From the NCBI RefSeq assembly GCF_002278135.3, contig NZ_CP029425.2, positions 1,116,001-1,180,000 of the forward strand: a DNA stretch of 64,000 nt, in the 5' to 3' direction. Position 1 is the stretch's first letter, and each line of letters opens with the position of its first letter. Origin of the DNA: Bradyrhizobium ottawaense. Its GTDB lineage: Bacteria; Pseudomonadota; Alphaproteobacteria; Rhizobiales; Xanthobacteraceae. Position numbers and translations under genes: made by a program. Positions 1 to 7,485 of the stretch are shown here, in pieces. Below the pieces are notes generated by a model. It was not told where the DNA came from. It worked only from the letters and a program-made list of their open reading frames with translations, and ran no database searches.

Positions 1-360
1 TTTACCTGTGATAAGCTTGGCAAATTCCGGCCCAGGCGCACTATTCGATACTATGACGAACTGGCATGAACCGCTCCGTCGACCTTCCTCGTGCTCCTGT
101 CTAATAGCCGCGAACCTTGAGAGTGCGCCATCAATGTCGCTTAGAATAAGGTTAGATGCCCGAGTTTTGACTTGTAGGTAGATTCGTCTGTCAGGCTGGA
201 CGAGTTCGACGTCTTCATCATTCTCGACGATGACATGGGTCACACCGGCCCGGGCAGCATCAAACAGACACGCGGCGGCATAGAGGTGCTGATAGAGGAA
301 CCCGCGATGAACGGCTTCGATCCGGGCAAGTTGACGGGGATCAAGGTTGAACGTTTCCAT
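1..360 (-). CDS. Cap4/DUF4297-like PD-(D/E)XK nuclease, N-terminal part
   Basis: This minus-strand gene starts with ATG at 360 and runs off the window, leaving 120 codons visible. The protein begins METFNLDPRQ. It then has a GFLYQHLYAA segment, an ENDEDVEL segment and a YLQVKTR strand at about residues 20-70. The order G-x-x-Y-Q, acidic pair, then Q-x-K is the pattern of the DUF4297/Cap4 nuclease fold, which cuts DNA in CBASS, Lamassu and related defence systems. It lies 118 bases downstream of the 184-codon gene on the same strand and may be co-transcribed with it. No strong ribosome-binding site is seen. The C-terminal half, which would show any sensor or partner domain, is outside the window. 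Confidence 0.65.
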   Translation of the reverse strand, partial: METFNLDPRQLARIEAVHRGFLYQHLYAAACLFDAARAGVTHVIVENDEDVELVQPDRRIYLQVKTRASNLILSDIDGALSRFAAIRQEHEEGRRSGSCQFVIVSNSAPGPEFAKLITGK

Positions 361-478
361 ATCTGGCGGTCTCGTTATGGCTCAATAAAAGCGTGCGATG
401 GCCGCTCGCGTTCGGCGATGGGTATCCGCTCTGTCGCACCTGTCGTTGAACTGCATCATGCCTTCAATTTCTCCTGGA

Positions 479-1033
479 TTAGGCGCGTCGCAGCATTCGC
501 GGGATGTGGACACGGTGAAAACCGTGGGTCTGCACTTGTCGGCGAAGTTTGGGGGTGTCATTGACGCCGAACGCAACCGCCGCCTTCAAGGGGCTGGCAA
601 AGGTTGCGTAGAAGGTCCAGCGAGCGTCTTTCGGCAGAGGCGCGTTCTGCCGACGGTCGGTGATGACGACGTCGCGCGGGTCTTTGGTATTGCGGAAGGC
701 ATGGAAGGTGATCCAATCGGGCCGCCTGTAACGTGCCGCCTTGCTGAAGGGCACCGACTGAACCTTCACGTCGCTTTGGTCGAGAACCCAATCGCGCTGT
801 TCCAATATCTGCCTGACCATGTGGCCGACCATCTGCTTGACGCGGTCAACCAGAACATCTTCGCGAAACTCCTCCAGAAGCTGCTCCTCGATGCCCTCGA
901 CGGCAGGCTTTCCGAGCTCCGAGGCCGTCTCCAAGCGAGCGATAGTGGCGGGCTTCGTAAGAAACGACCAAATCCGCTGACCGATGTCGGACTCCGAGAG
1001 CGAGGCGAATTTCTCCGGATTGTAACGAAGCAT
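479..1033 (-). CDS. Hypothetical protein, 184 residues, island-encoded
   Basis: I do not recognise this protein. It has 184 residues, starts at ATG 1033 and is preceded by a good AAGGAG ribosome-binding site about 8 bases upstream. The N-terminal half is helical and charged (residues about 1-75). The second half has many aromatic and basic residues, including an RRPDWITFHAF stretch. There is no signal peptide or membrane segment. Its promoter region holds two tandem near-palindromes that are probably an operator. It is divergent from the XRE regulator gene and upstream of the Cap4-like nuclease on the same strand, so it may be a regulated partner of that nuclease. Confidence 0.6.
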   Translation of the reverse strand: MLRYNPEKFASLSESDIGQRIWSFLTKPATIARLETASELGKPAVEGIEEQLLEEFREDVLVDRVKQMVGHMVRQILEQRDWVLDQSDVKVQSVPFSKAARYRRPDWITFHAFRNTKDPRDVVITDRRQNAPLPKDARWTFYATFASPLKAAVAFGVNDTPKLRRQVQTHGFHRVHIPRMLRRA

Positions 1034-1047
1034 GATAAAGGTCTCCT

Positions 1048-1077
1048 TGACCGGTCATAAATGGCCGGTCATAAATG
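1048..1077. promoter_or_regulatory. Tandem operator-like repeats before the 184-residue gene
   Basis: The 13-base sequence CCGGTCATAAATG occurs twice, at 1051-1063 and 1065-1077, with a 14-base period. The first copy includes the perfect palindrome TGACCGGTCA (1048-1057); the second includes the near-palindrome TGGCCGGTCA (1062-1071). They lie 15-44 bases before the start codon at 1033, and the first overlaps the ribosome-binding site. A repressor bound here would block that gene. The divergent XRE protein encoded from 1220 is the obvious candidate, by position only. Confidence 0.6.
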
Positions 1078-1219
1078 CCTAGTCAAGGGTACTGCACGTT
1101 GAATTGCCCAGTTTGCTGGTTTGCCGCCAGTGTGCCGCTCCGATTCCGGTCGGCTGCCTCACGCTGCCAGGCTCCCTCATGTAAATTTTGAGTCATCGAA
1201 TACACGGGATGAGGTTGAG

Positions 1220-1996
1220 ATGAGGAAGGTCGTGCCGAACGGGAAGGCGGTGAAAGCCCTGAGGGAGCAGCTTGAAAGGCTGTCGACCCAAAAGGAAATG
1301 GCGAGTGAAATCGGTGTCAGCATTCGCATGCTTCGTATGATCGAGAATGAGAATGCGCCAATTGCAGTGACAACGGCTGAACGGTTGGCAAAAGCGCTGC
1401 AAGTTCATCGTGAACGCATTATCCTTGGCTCCGAGCTTTCGGAAATGACGCCGACCGTAAGTGCGCCGGAAGTCCTTTCCGCGCTGATGGAAGATGAGGA
1501 CCGGCTCATCCCCCGCAACGACTATGACATCGCCAGTGCGACAGCGGACGAGGGCGCGCTCTATACGGAGGCGGCCCGCTCGCACGACGTGGCCTGCATT
1601 ATCGAGACAACGCTCGATGAGGAAACTGGAGCCTATGCGCAGGAGCTTTTCGATATCCTCGTTGGCTTGTCCTGGTCGCAGCGAGATATTCTCGTCGACA
1701 TTCCCCCCGCGACGGAGATCGCGGTTCGCCGGCGCCTGCGACAGCTCATCGTCCTTCTCAAGGGCAACGACATCTGGATTTATCGAACCTCGGTTCTGAG
1801 GCGATTGCCGGAGCGCTACACGGTCGCACCGCCGGACGAGCCGTTCTCCTATCAAAGCCGTCAGGTCGTAGCACTAGGGCCGCCGGGTGAATATGGCGAG
1901 ACCACCATGCGCGTGCCGATCGATCATGGGCAGCCGTTCATCCTTCCGGCATGGCGGAAGCTTCGCAAGAGCGACAACGAAACAGAGACAGCCTGA
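1220..1996 (+). CDS. XRE-family HTH regulator with unknown C-terminal domain
   Basis: The protein has 258 residues. Residues about 12-68 form an XRE-type helix-turn-helix: a KEMASEIGVSIRMLRMIE segment and then a LAKALQVHRERI helix. The remaining 190 residues match nothing I recognise; they carry an acidic stretch and a hydrophobic segment near LRQLIVLLKGNDIWIY. I chose ATG 1220 because GAGG lies just upstream and the HTH begins soon after; the frame stays open back to 1121. It is divergent from the 184-residue gene and lies upstream of the 74-residue protein and the SMC-like ATPase. It probably controls both directions, as regulators of defence cargo often do. It lacks an HExxH protease motif, so it is not an ImmA-type protein. 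Confidence 0.75.
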   Translation: MRKVVPNGKAVKALREQLERLSTQKEMASEIGVSIRMLRMIENENAPIAVTTAERLAKALQVHRERIILGSELSEMTPTVSAPEVLSALMEDEDRLIPRNDYDIASATADEGALYTEAARSHDVACIIETTLDEETGAYAQELFDILVGLSWSQRDILVDIPPATEIAVRRRLRQLIVLLKGNDIWIYRTSVLRRLPERYTVAPPDEPFSYQSRQVVALGPPGEYGETTMRVPIDHGQPFILPAWRKLRKSDNETETA

Positions 1997-2085
1997 TGAT
2001 GAGACGCAATCGCTTGATCGTCGCAGAATTGCACGCGCGCACTGAAATCAAATAGAAGTGCATTGGGCGGAAGTCGGGGGAGCGT

Positions 2086-2310
2086 ATGAAGTTTAAGCTG
2101 GAAAATACTTTCGAGGACAATCTCGCTTTGTTTAGGGCCGAGGCTGTACAGATCGATCCCGAATGCGCGAAGATCCTCTTCGACAATTTGCATCTGCTGG
2201 ATTCGGGAGGTGACACCGCGCCAAGCCGGGCAACAATCGGCGAGTTTCATAAGGCGGTACTGGATGCGCTTGATGGCATGTCCATCCCTCTGGGCGAGGA
2301 CAAGGCATGA
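2086..2310 (+). CDS. Small 74-residue partner of the SMC-like ATPase
   Basis: This protein has 74 residues, mostly helical and acidic, with no signal or membrane segment. GGGGGAG stands just before the ATG, and the stop codon overlaps the ATPase start by four bases (ATGA at 2307-2310), so the two are translationally coupled. A small protein directly ahead of a Rad50-like ATPase matches the middle component of ABC-three-component conflict systems described from genomic surveys. The assignment rests on position and size, because I do not recognise the sequence itself. The regulator gene ends 89 bases upstream. Confidence 0.6.
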   Translation: MKFKLENTFEDNLALFRAEAVQIDPECAKILFDNLHLLDSGGDTAPSRATIGEFHKAVLDALDGMSIPLGEDKA

Positions 2311-4796
2311 CGCGGTATTTCCTGGGCAGCCTGTCCATCGAGGGTTTTCGTGGGATCAATAATGACGGTGACCCGCTCGTCCTCAAGTTCAAATCTGACG
2401 CCGTCAACTCGGTGCATGCGCCGAACGGCGTCGGTAAAAGCTCCATATTCGAAGCCGTTTGCTTCGCGATCCACGGCATTGTCCCGCGCCTGAAGGCGCT
2501 CCAGGAAGCCGAGCAGGGCGACAGCTATATCGTGAATCGCTTCCATCCCGGGCAGCAAGCGACGGTTGATCTGATATTCGCCAGCGATGACGCCTCGCCA
2601 GATGTGGCGATCAAGGTGGTGCGGGCTGCCAACGGTGCGCGCCTAGTGACTTCGCCGAGCGGTCATGCCGACCCGCAGCAGTTCCTCGCGAGCCTGCAGG
2701 AGGATTTCGTCCTCGTCGACTATAATCGGTTCGCAAAGCTCATCGATATCTCCGCCTTGGAGCGGGGACGTTCTTTCGCATCGCTCGTGGGACTGAGCCG
2801 ATACTCCCGGCTACGTCAGGCTCTGGACGGCGCCAAGCGAACGCAGAACGTCAACAGTGATCTGGGCCTCTCCGCGCTTGATGCCGAGGTGACCACAGGC
2901 GCGCGCGCGTTGAGTGCGATCGAGCGGCGTGTCATTGCGGCGCATGACGAGGTCGCCGGAGCGGGAAGCGCCGCCGTCGATAAACTCTCCGATCTGAAGG
3001 CGGCGGTAACCGCCGCCTTATCCGCCATCGCCTTGCTCAAGCCATTGATCGGCGAGGCCTCGGTAATGGATCTCGATTTCGAAGCGGCAGAGTTGGCGAT
3101 CGAGAAACAGGAAGGCGGCGAAGCGCGAAAGACGCTGGACACGCTAACGACCTCCGCCACGTCGCTGGCGGGGCTTGAGGTCACGGTAGAGGAATTGGCC
3201 GACGTTGATCGGCTGCTCGAGTTGGCCGGAAGAAGAGACGAGGCCGTGCGCAGCGTCGGCGCGGAAGCATTGCACGCCCTTTTGCGCGATGCGCTGGCTG
3301 TGGTGTCCGGCTCCGATTGGCACGACCCGAATCAATGCCCAGTTTGCGGGGCGAAAGGTAGTGATGCTCTAAAGCCGCGGCTGGAAGGCAAGATCGCTAA
3401 ATACGATGTAGCCGCTCAGCTCGGGGCCGAACTCATCAACGATGTCGCCACAGCGCCTGGGATCGCGAAGCTACGCAAGCTTGAAGAGGCGCCGGCCATG
3501 GCGATCGCGACGGGTGATCGCTTGCACGTAGCGTTCGATTTGGCCGCCAAGAAGGGGGATTTGGCGACCTCCGACCTGGAGATCATCAAGGCGCGCCTCG
3601 GGGTTCTTGAAACGCAGCGTGGCGAAACTCTTGCTCGGGTGCGAGGTGAGGCCGACGCGTTGCAGGCGCGCTTGCCTCCCTCATTGGTGCAGGTAACCCG
3701 CATCCTCAGCTTCGCAAAGCAGTTCCGCGATGCCGTGCTGGAATACGAGAGCGGCGAGCCGGTGCTCAAGGTGAAACAGGACAAGCTCAAGGTTCTGAAT
3801 CGCTGGAAGACATTCATCACGCGCGCCGGCCAAAGCTTTGCTGATGCCGAAGCCGAACTGGCCAACGAGCGGATTGGCGAGATTCAGACCGCTTGTCAGG
3901 ATCTGTTCGGCCGGTTCGTGCGAGGCGGTCCCGATGTGAAGCCGACCCTGAGCCGCGCGCAGAACAGCGAAAACGTTGATCTAAAGCTCGCGGACTTCTT
4001 CGGCCTACAGGACCTCAGTGCCCGGGCTCTACTCTCGGAAAGCTATCGGAACGCTGTGGCGGCTGCGATTTTCTTCGCGGCCGCGACCAAGCACAGCGGT
4101 GTTCCGCGCTTCATGGTGCTCGACGACGTGACATCGAGCTTTGACGCTGGTCACCAGTTCGCGTTGATGGACGCCGTGCGGACGTTGCTACGCTATGGCG
4201 CTGTGCCGGACGGGCTGCAGTTCATTTTCCTGAGCCATGACACCAGCCTGGAGAAGTACTTCGACAAGCTCAATGGCACTGCGGATTGGCATCACCAGAA
4301 GCTCCAAGGCATGCCTCCAAAGGGGCGGCTCATGGTATCGGCCCAGGAGGCGGATCGTCTCAAGGCGCAGGCGTTGCAGCACCTGAATGCTGGCCAGATC
4401 GATATTGGTGCGCCGATCCTGCGGCAATATCTCGAATACAAGCTGGGACAGATTATCGCCAAGTTGGAGATCCCTGTTCCACCGGACTATGCCACCCGTG
4501 GTGACAAGCGGACGCTTTCGACCTACATCGACGCAATCGGCGAGGCCGTGAAGCTTTATCATGCGGCCAATCGGTGTGTGCTGACGCCTCAGCAGATCGC
4601 CGATCTCCAAAACCATCATGTGCCATCGATCGTTGGGAATTTCGTCAGCCACTACGAGACCGGCGCGGGGACGCCTTTCAACGCCTACGCCTTGCTGGGG
4701 GTGTTGCAGAGCATTGATAGTCTCGCGGACTGCTTTACCTACGTTGATCCGAGTAACGGACAGAAGCGATACTATCGCCGGTTAGATCGCCGTTAA
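2307..4796 (+). CDS. Rad50/SMC-like ATPase with zinc-hook motif
   Basis: An 829-residue ABC-type ATPase. Walker A is PNGVGKSS (39-46) and a CPVC zinc-hook motif sits at 344-347 between two helical arms. The signature motif is LLSESYRNA (575-583), Walker B is FMVLDD (602-607), the D-loop SSFD (610-613), and the switch histidine lies in LSHD (642-645). This order is that of Rad50, RloC and LmuB-type SMC-like proteins. Unlike Rad50 it continues for about 180 residues after the switch histidine, ending in a helical domain with an NFVSH motif (778-782) reminiscent of HEPN folds. Start ATG overlaps the upstream small gene. Likely role: DNA-sensing or DNA-gripping ATPase of a defence system. Family placement is firm; the exact system is not. 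Confidence 0.85.
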   Translation: MTRYFLGSLSIEGFRGINNDGDPLVLKFKSDAVNSVHAPNGVGKSSIFEAVCFAIHGIVPRLKALQEAEQGDSYIVNRFHPGQQATVDLIFASDDASPDVAIKVVRAANGARLVTSPSGHADPQQFLASLQEDFVLVDYNRFAKLIDISALERGRSFASLVGLSRYSRLRQALDGAKRTQNVNSDLGLSALDAEVTTGARALSAIERRVIAAHDEVAGAGSAAVDKLSDLKAAVTAALSAIALLKPLIGEASVMDLDFEAAELAIEKQEGGEARKTLDTLTTSATSLAGLEVTVEELADVDRLLELAGRRDEAVRSVGAEALHALLRDALAVVSGSDWHDPNQCPVCGAKGSDALKPRLEGKIAKYDVAAQLGAELINDVATAPGIAKLRKLEEAPAMAIATGDRLHVAFDLAAKKGDLATSDLEIIKARLGVLETQRGETLARVRGEADALQARLPPSLVQVTRILSFAKQFRDAVLEYESGEPVLKVKQDKLKVLNRWKTFITRAGQSFADAEAELANERIGEIQTACQDLFGRFVRGGPDVKPTLSRAQNSENVDLKLADFFGLQDLSARALLSESYRNAVAAAIFFAAATKHSGVPRFMVLDDVTSSFDAGHQFALMDAVRTLLRYGAVPDGLQFIFLSHDTSLEKYFDKLNGTADWHHQKLQGMPPKGRLMVSAQEADRLKAQALQHLNAGQIDIGAPILRQYLEYKLGQIIAKLEIPVPPDYATRGDKRTLSTYIDAIGEAVKLYHAANRCVLTPQQIADLQNHHVPSIVGNFVSHYETGAGTPFNAYALLGVLQSIDSLADCFTYVDPSNGQKRYYRRLDRR

Positions 4797-4834
4797 GCGA
4801 CTCACGGAGGCTACGCGACAATCTCGCGATCAAG

Positions 4835-4858
4835 CAACAACAGGGCCGAAGGCCCTGG
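4835..4858 (-). terminator. UUCG-loop hairpin terminator between convergent genes
   Basis: A seven-pair stem (4841-4847 with 4851-4857) lies in the 90-base gap between the ATPase stop and the facing nuclease stop. Read on the minus strand the loop is C(UUCG)G, a very stable tetraloop, and the tail is TTGTTGCTTG. It is best placed to end the minus-strand operon. It may also slow transcription from the plus side, but that side lacks a U-rich tail. Confidence 0.55.
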
Positions 4859-4886
4859 CGTTGCGCGTGCAGGGAGTTGCCGCAAG

Positions 4887-6140
4887 CTAGTCGAAGTGTG
4901 GGTCGGGATAGCGCTCTTCGATGACGTAGCGCATGACATTCCACCAGACGTTCTCGATCGTGTAGTCCATCGGTTTGATTTTGCGTGGGACCCACTCGCC
5001 GAGCGAGCTTGCCATGCGGACATGCCCGGGGGTCTTGATTTCCGGTTCCCTCTCGGCGGCCGTGCCCGATTTGACCGACAGCTCAATGACGTTGAGCGTA
5101 TCCCGATCATATTCAATGATCGCCTGGAGGAAGCTGCCCTTATCGGTTAGCGGATGAGCGGCTGTATGGGATACAAGAGCCACTTGCAGTTTATCGCCCA
5201 TTGCGATGTAAGGCTCTAGCAGTCCGTCTGTCTGGAGGCCTTGGCGCCAGCGGTCGTGGGTGTCGAGGGCGTCTGGAAAATCGCCCCAGTTGAAGTCTCC
5301 CCGGCCGCCGAAGGTGATCTTGCCGTAACCATCGACATGGTAACGCAGCGCGTCCATCAGCTCGAGCGCTCGACGCGGGTCTTTTTCTGTAAGGACCGCG
5401 TCGATGGCTCCCAACACCTCCTCCATGTCGAAAACGATCTTTCTGAGCTCCTCTTTTTGCTCAACAAACATCTTCGGGATTTCACCGACGGGGTTCGGAA
5501 GCGGAAGTGTCCAAGGAAAGTCGATGTCGTCTTCGCTGAAGCGCCGATAGGGAATGTTGAGCTTGTCCAGGAAGGCGGCCGACTGGTAGTAGGTCTGGCT
5601 CTTCAAGCTATGCTCGATCTGATCGAGTGCGAGCTTACGGGCATTAATTCTAAAAGTGCCTTGGAGCGCAGTCGTGCCGACGACGTAGCTTTCCGGTGAA
5701 TGGGTGCTGCTGATGGATAGCGTGTTGACGATTTGCCGGGCCGACAGCAGGTACATCTCGCCGTCGTCCTCCCGGCCGACGTGAAGAAGCGCGAAGAAGC
5801 CTTCGAGCGGCATTCCTTTGTCGTCAACCACGTAGCTTTTGGGAATGTAGTGCGTTGTGCGGCGATCCTGAAAATATTTTGCCTGTATCACTCCGACGCG
5901 CGGCGGGACTCTATCGGTAAATCGCTGCGTGGTGGTGCGTCGCTGTATGAGAAAATCGGCCCCGTCGGTATCTACGCTCCGCTCGAGAACCCAGAACCGG
6001 TCGATGAGAAAAGAACGCGTACGCGCTTCTCCGACGGCGCCGTTCTCCATAATTTTGAGCCACGTCGGCCAGCTGTCTTCCACGAGATTGTCCTGTGCTT
6101 TCTGGGGTTTTGTCGGTGTCGGATTTGCCGCGAAAAGCAC
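4887..6140 (-). CDS. PD-(D/E)XK-fold nuclease-like protein, 417 residues
   Basis: Residues 34-90 have the restriction-endonuclease fold pattern: GAVGEART (E38), then VDTDGADF (D59, D62), then VIQAKYF (Q86-x-K88). This resembles DUF4365/Mrr-like domains. The remaining 320 residues are unknown; they include a helical stretch at about 225-270 and a Trp-rich C-terminus (WWNVMRYVIEERYPD). The GTG start at 6140 lies one base after the upstream yhcG-like stop. An internal ATG at codon 31, just before the nuclease motif, is an alternative start. It is the last gene of the integrase operon and converges on the SMC-like ATPase. Likely an effector nuclease or the DNA-cutting part of a restriction-type system. 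Confidence 0.7.
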   Translation of the reverse strand: MLFAANPTPTKPQKAQDNLVEDSWPTWLKIMENGAVGEARTRSFLIDRFWVLERSVDTDGADFLIQRRTTTQRFTDRVPPRVGVIQAKYFQDRRTTHYIPKSYVVDDKGMPLEGFFALLHVGREDDGEMYLLSARQIVNTLSISSTHSPESYVVGTTALQGTFRINARKLALDQIEHSLKSQTYYQSAAFLDKLNIPYRRFSEDDIDFPWTLPLPNPVGEIPKMFVEQKEELRKIVFDMEEVLGAIDAVLTEKDPRRALELMDALRYHVDGYGKITFGGRGDFNWGDFPDALDTHDRWRQGLQTDGLLEPYIAMGDKLQVALVSHTAAHPLTDKGSFLQAIIEYDRDTLNVIELSVKSGTAAEREPEIKTPGHVRMASSLGEWVPRKIKPMDYTIENVWWNVMRYVIEERYPDPHFD

Positions 6141-6141
6141 C

Positions 6142-7485
6142 TTACTCGTCTGTATTCAGTTTCTGGAGTTCCCCAAGGAAGATCGTGCCGATTTCGACGG
6201 CGCGTTCAGCGGTCTCCGGGTCCACATCCATGCCATGCGTAGCTTCGTTCATGGTGTGGAGGGCGTCGAGCATCTGCTCTGTGCTACTTGGCACCGATCC
6301 ATTTCGATGCAGATCACGGAGCATTTTCATGATGCCGGTCGGCCGGTCGAAAGCGACGCCTCGCTTGTCCGCGAGATCGCGTACCGCGCGCTCGATTTCG
6401 ATGCGTAGCTTGACCACGGACATCAGTGGAAATTCTCGCGCGAACTCCGCGGCCGTCGGGAGGGCATCCTCGAGTTGTGGCGGCAACGCAGCCGAGAGCT
6501 GATACTGGGCGACCCCCATCGGTTTGCTGGAGTCTCGCAACGCGTATTCCACGATCACCTCGTTGCGCCCTTTGCACAAGATGATGCCGATGGTCGGTTT
6601 GTCGTCGGGATGGCGCAATTGCTCGTCCACGGCCGAGAGGTAAAAGTTCATCTTTCCCGCAAATTCGGGTTTGAAGTCTTCGATCTTCAGCTCGATCACC
6701 ACGAAGCAGCGAAGACGCAGATGATAGAAAAGAAGGTCCAAGTAGTAATCCTGCCCGCCGACTTCGAGGTGATATTGGCTGCCGACGAATGCGAAGCCCT
6801 TGCCGAGCTCGAGGATGAGTGAACGCAGATGCTCGACCAAACCACGCTCGAGGTCGCGCTCCAGCATGTCTGGGCCAAGCGAGAGGAAGTCGAACGTGTA
6901 GGGGTCTTTGAGGATTTGTTGGGCAAGCTCGGACTGCTCTGCGGGCAGGGTTCGCGAGAAATTGGTGAGGGCGCTTCCTTGCCGGGCAAAAAGCTTGCTT
7001 TCGATCTGATGGACAAGAACGTTACGACTCCAGCCGTGTTCAATTGCCTGCCGCGCGTACCAGGTGCGCTCTTCCTGCGTTTTGACGGCGTCGAGCAAAC
7101 GGACGTTATGCCCCCATGGCAATAGTGCAACAACCTGTTGCACAAATTCGCCGTTGGGCCAGGCCTCGGCGAACGAGCGCATGTATTTCAGATTCCGGGG
7201 CGATAAACCGGTCATTTCCGGGAAAGCCAGGCGAAGATCGCCAGCCAGACGGTCGACCACCCGGGCACCCCAACCTTCGCGCTCCTGCCGTTCCAGGATG
7301 TCGCGCCCGATCGTCCAGTAGAGCGTCACTAGCTCGCGGTTGATCGACAAGCTGGCTCGGTGGCGTGCCGCCGCGATCTTCTGCTTCAGATCCCCGACGA
7401 ACGCCGTGTAGCTTTGCGCGTCCACTTCGCCAGCGGAACCGAGCGCATCGCTGCGGCGAGGGGGCTTTCGCGGCCGCGAGCTCAT
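6142..7485 (-). CDS. YhcG/DUF1016-family PDDEXK nuclease with C-terminal extension
   Basis: A 447-residue protein. Residues about 25-170 are the DUF1016 N-terminal helical domain (INRELVTLYWTIGRDIL, LSPRNLKYMRSFAEAWP). Residues 195-345 are the YhcG nuclease domain with D250 and the E265-L-K267 motif. Residues 355-447 form an extra helical domain with NEATHG (413-418), like the HEPN/DUF4145-type modules at the ends of many defence proteins. E. coli YhcG, at roughly 375 residues, lacks this tail. The start ATG at 7485 overlaps the integrase stop by four bases, so translation is coupled to the integrase. YhcG proteins are common on mobile elements and resemble nucleases; their exact role is unsettled. 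Confidence 0.85.
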   Translation of the reverse strand: MSSRPRKPPRRSDALGSAGEVDAQSYTAFVGDLKQKIAAARHRASLSINRELVTLYWTIGRDILERQEREGWGARVVDRLAGDLRLAFPEMTGLSPRNLKYMRSFAEAWPNGEFVQQVVALLPWGHNVRLLDAVKTQEERTWYARQAIEHGWSRNVLVHQIESKLFARQGSALTNFSRTLPAEQSELAQQILKDPYTFDFLSLGPDMLERDLERGLVEHLRSLILELGKGFAFVGSQYHLEVGGQDYYLDLLFYHLRLRCFVVIELKIEDFKPEFAGKMNFYLSAVDEQLRHPDDKPTIGIILCKGRNEVIVEYALRDSSKPMGVAQYQLSAALPPQLEDALPTAAEFAREFPLMSVVKLRIEIERAVRDLADKRGVAFDRPTGIMKMLRDLHRNGSVPSSTEQMLDALHTMNEATHGMDVDPETAERAVEIGTIFLGELQKLNTDE

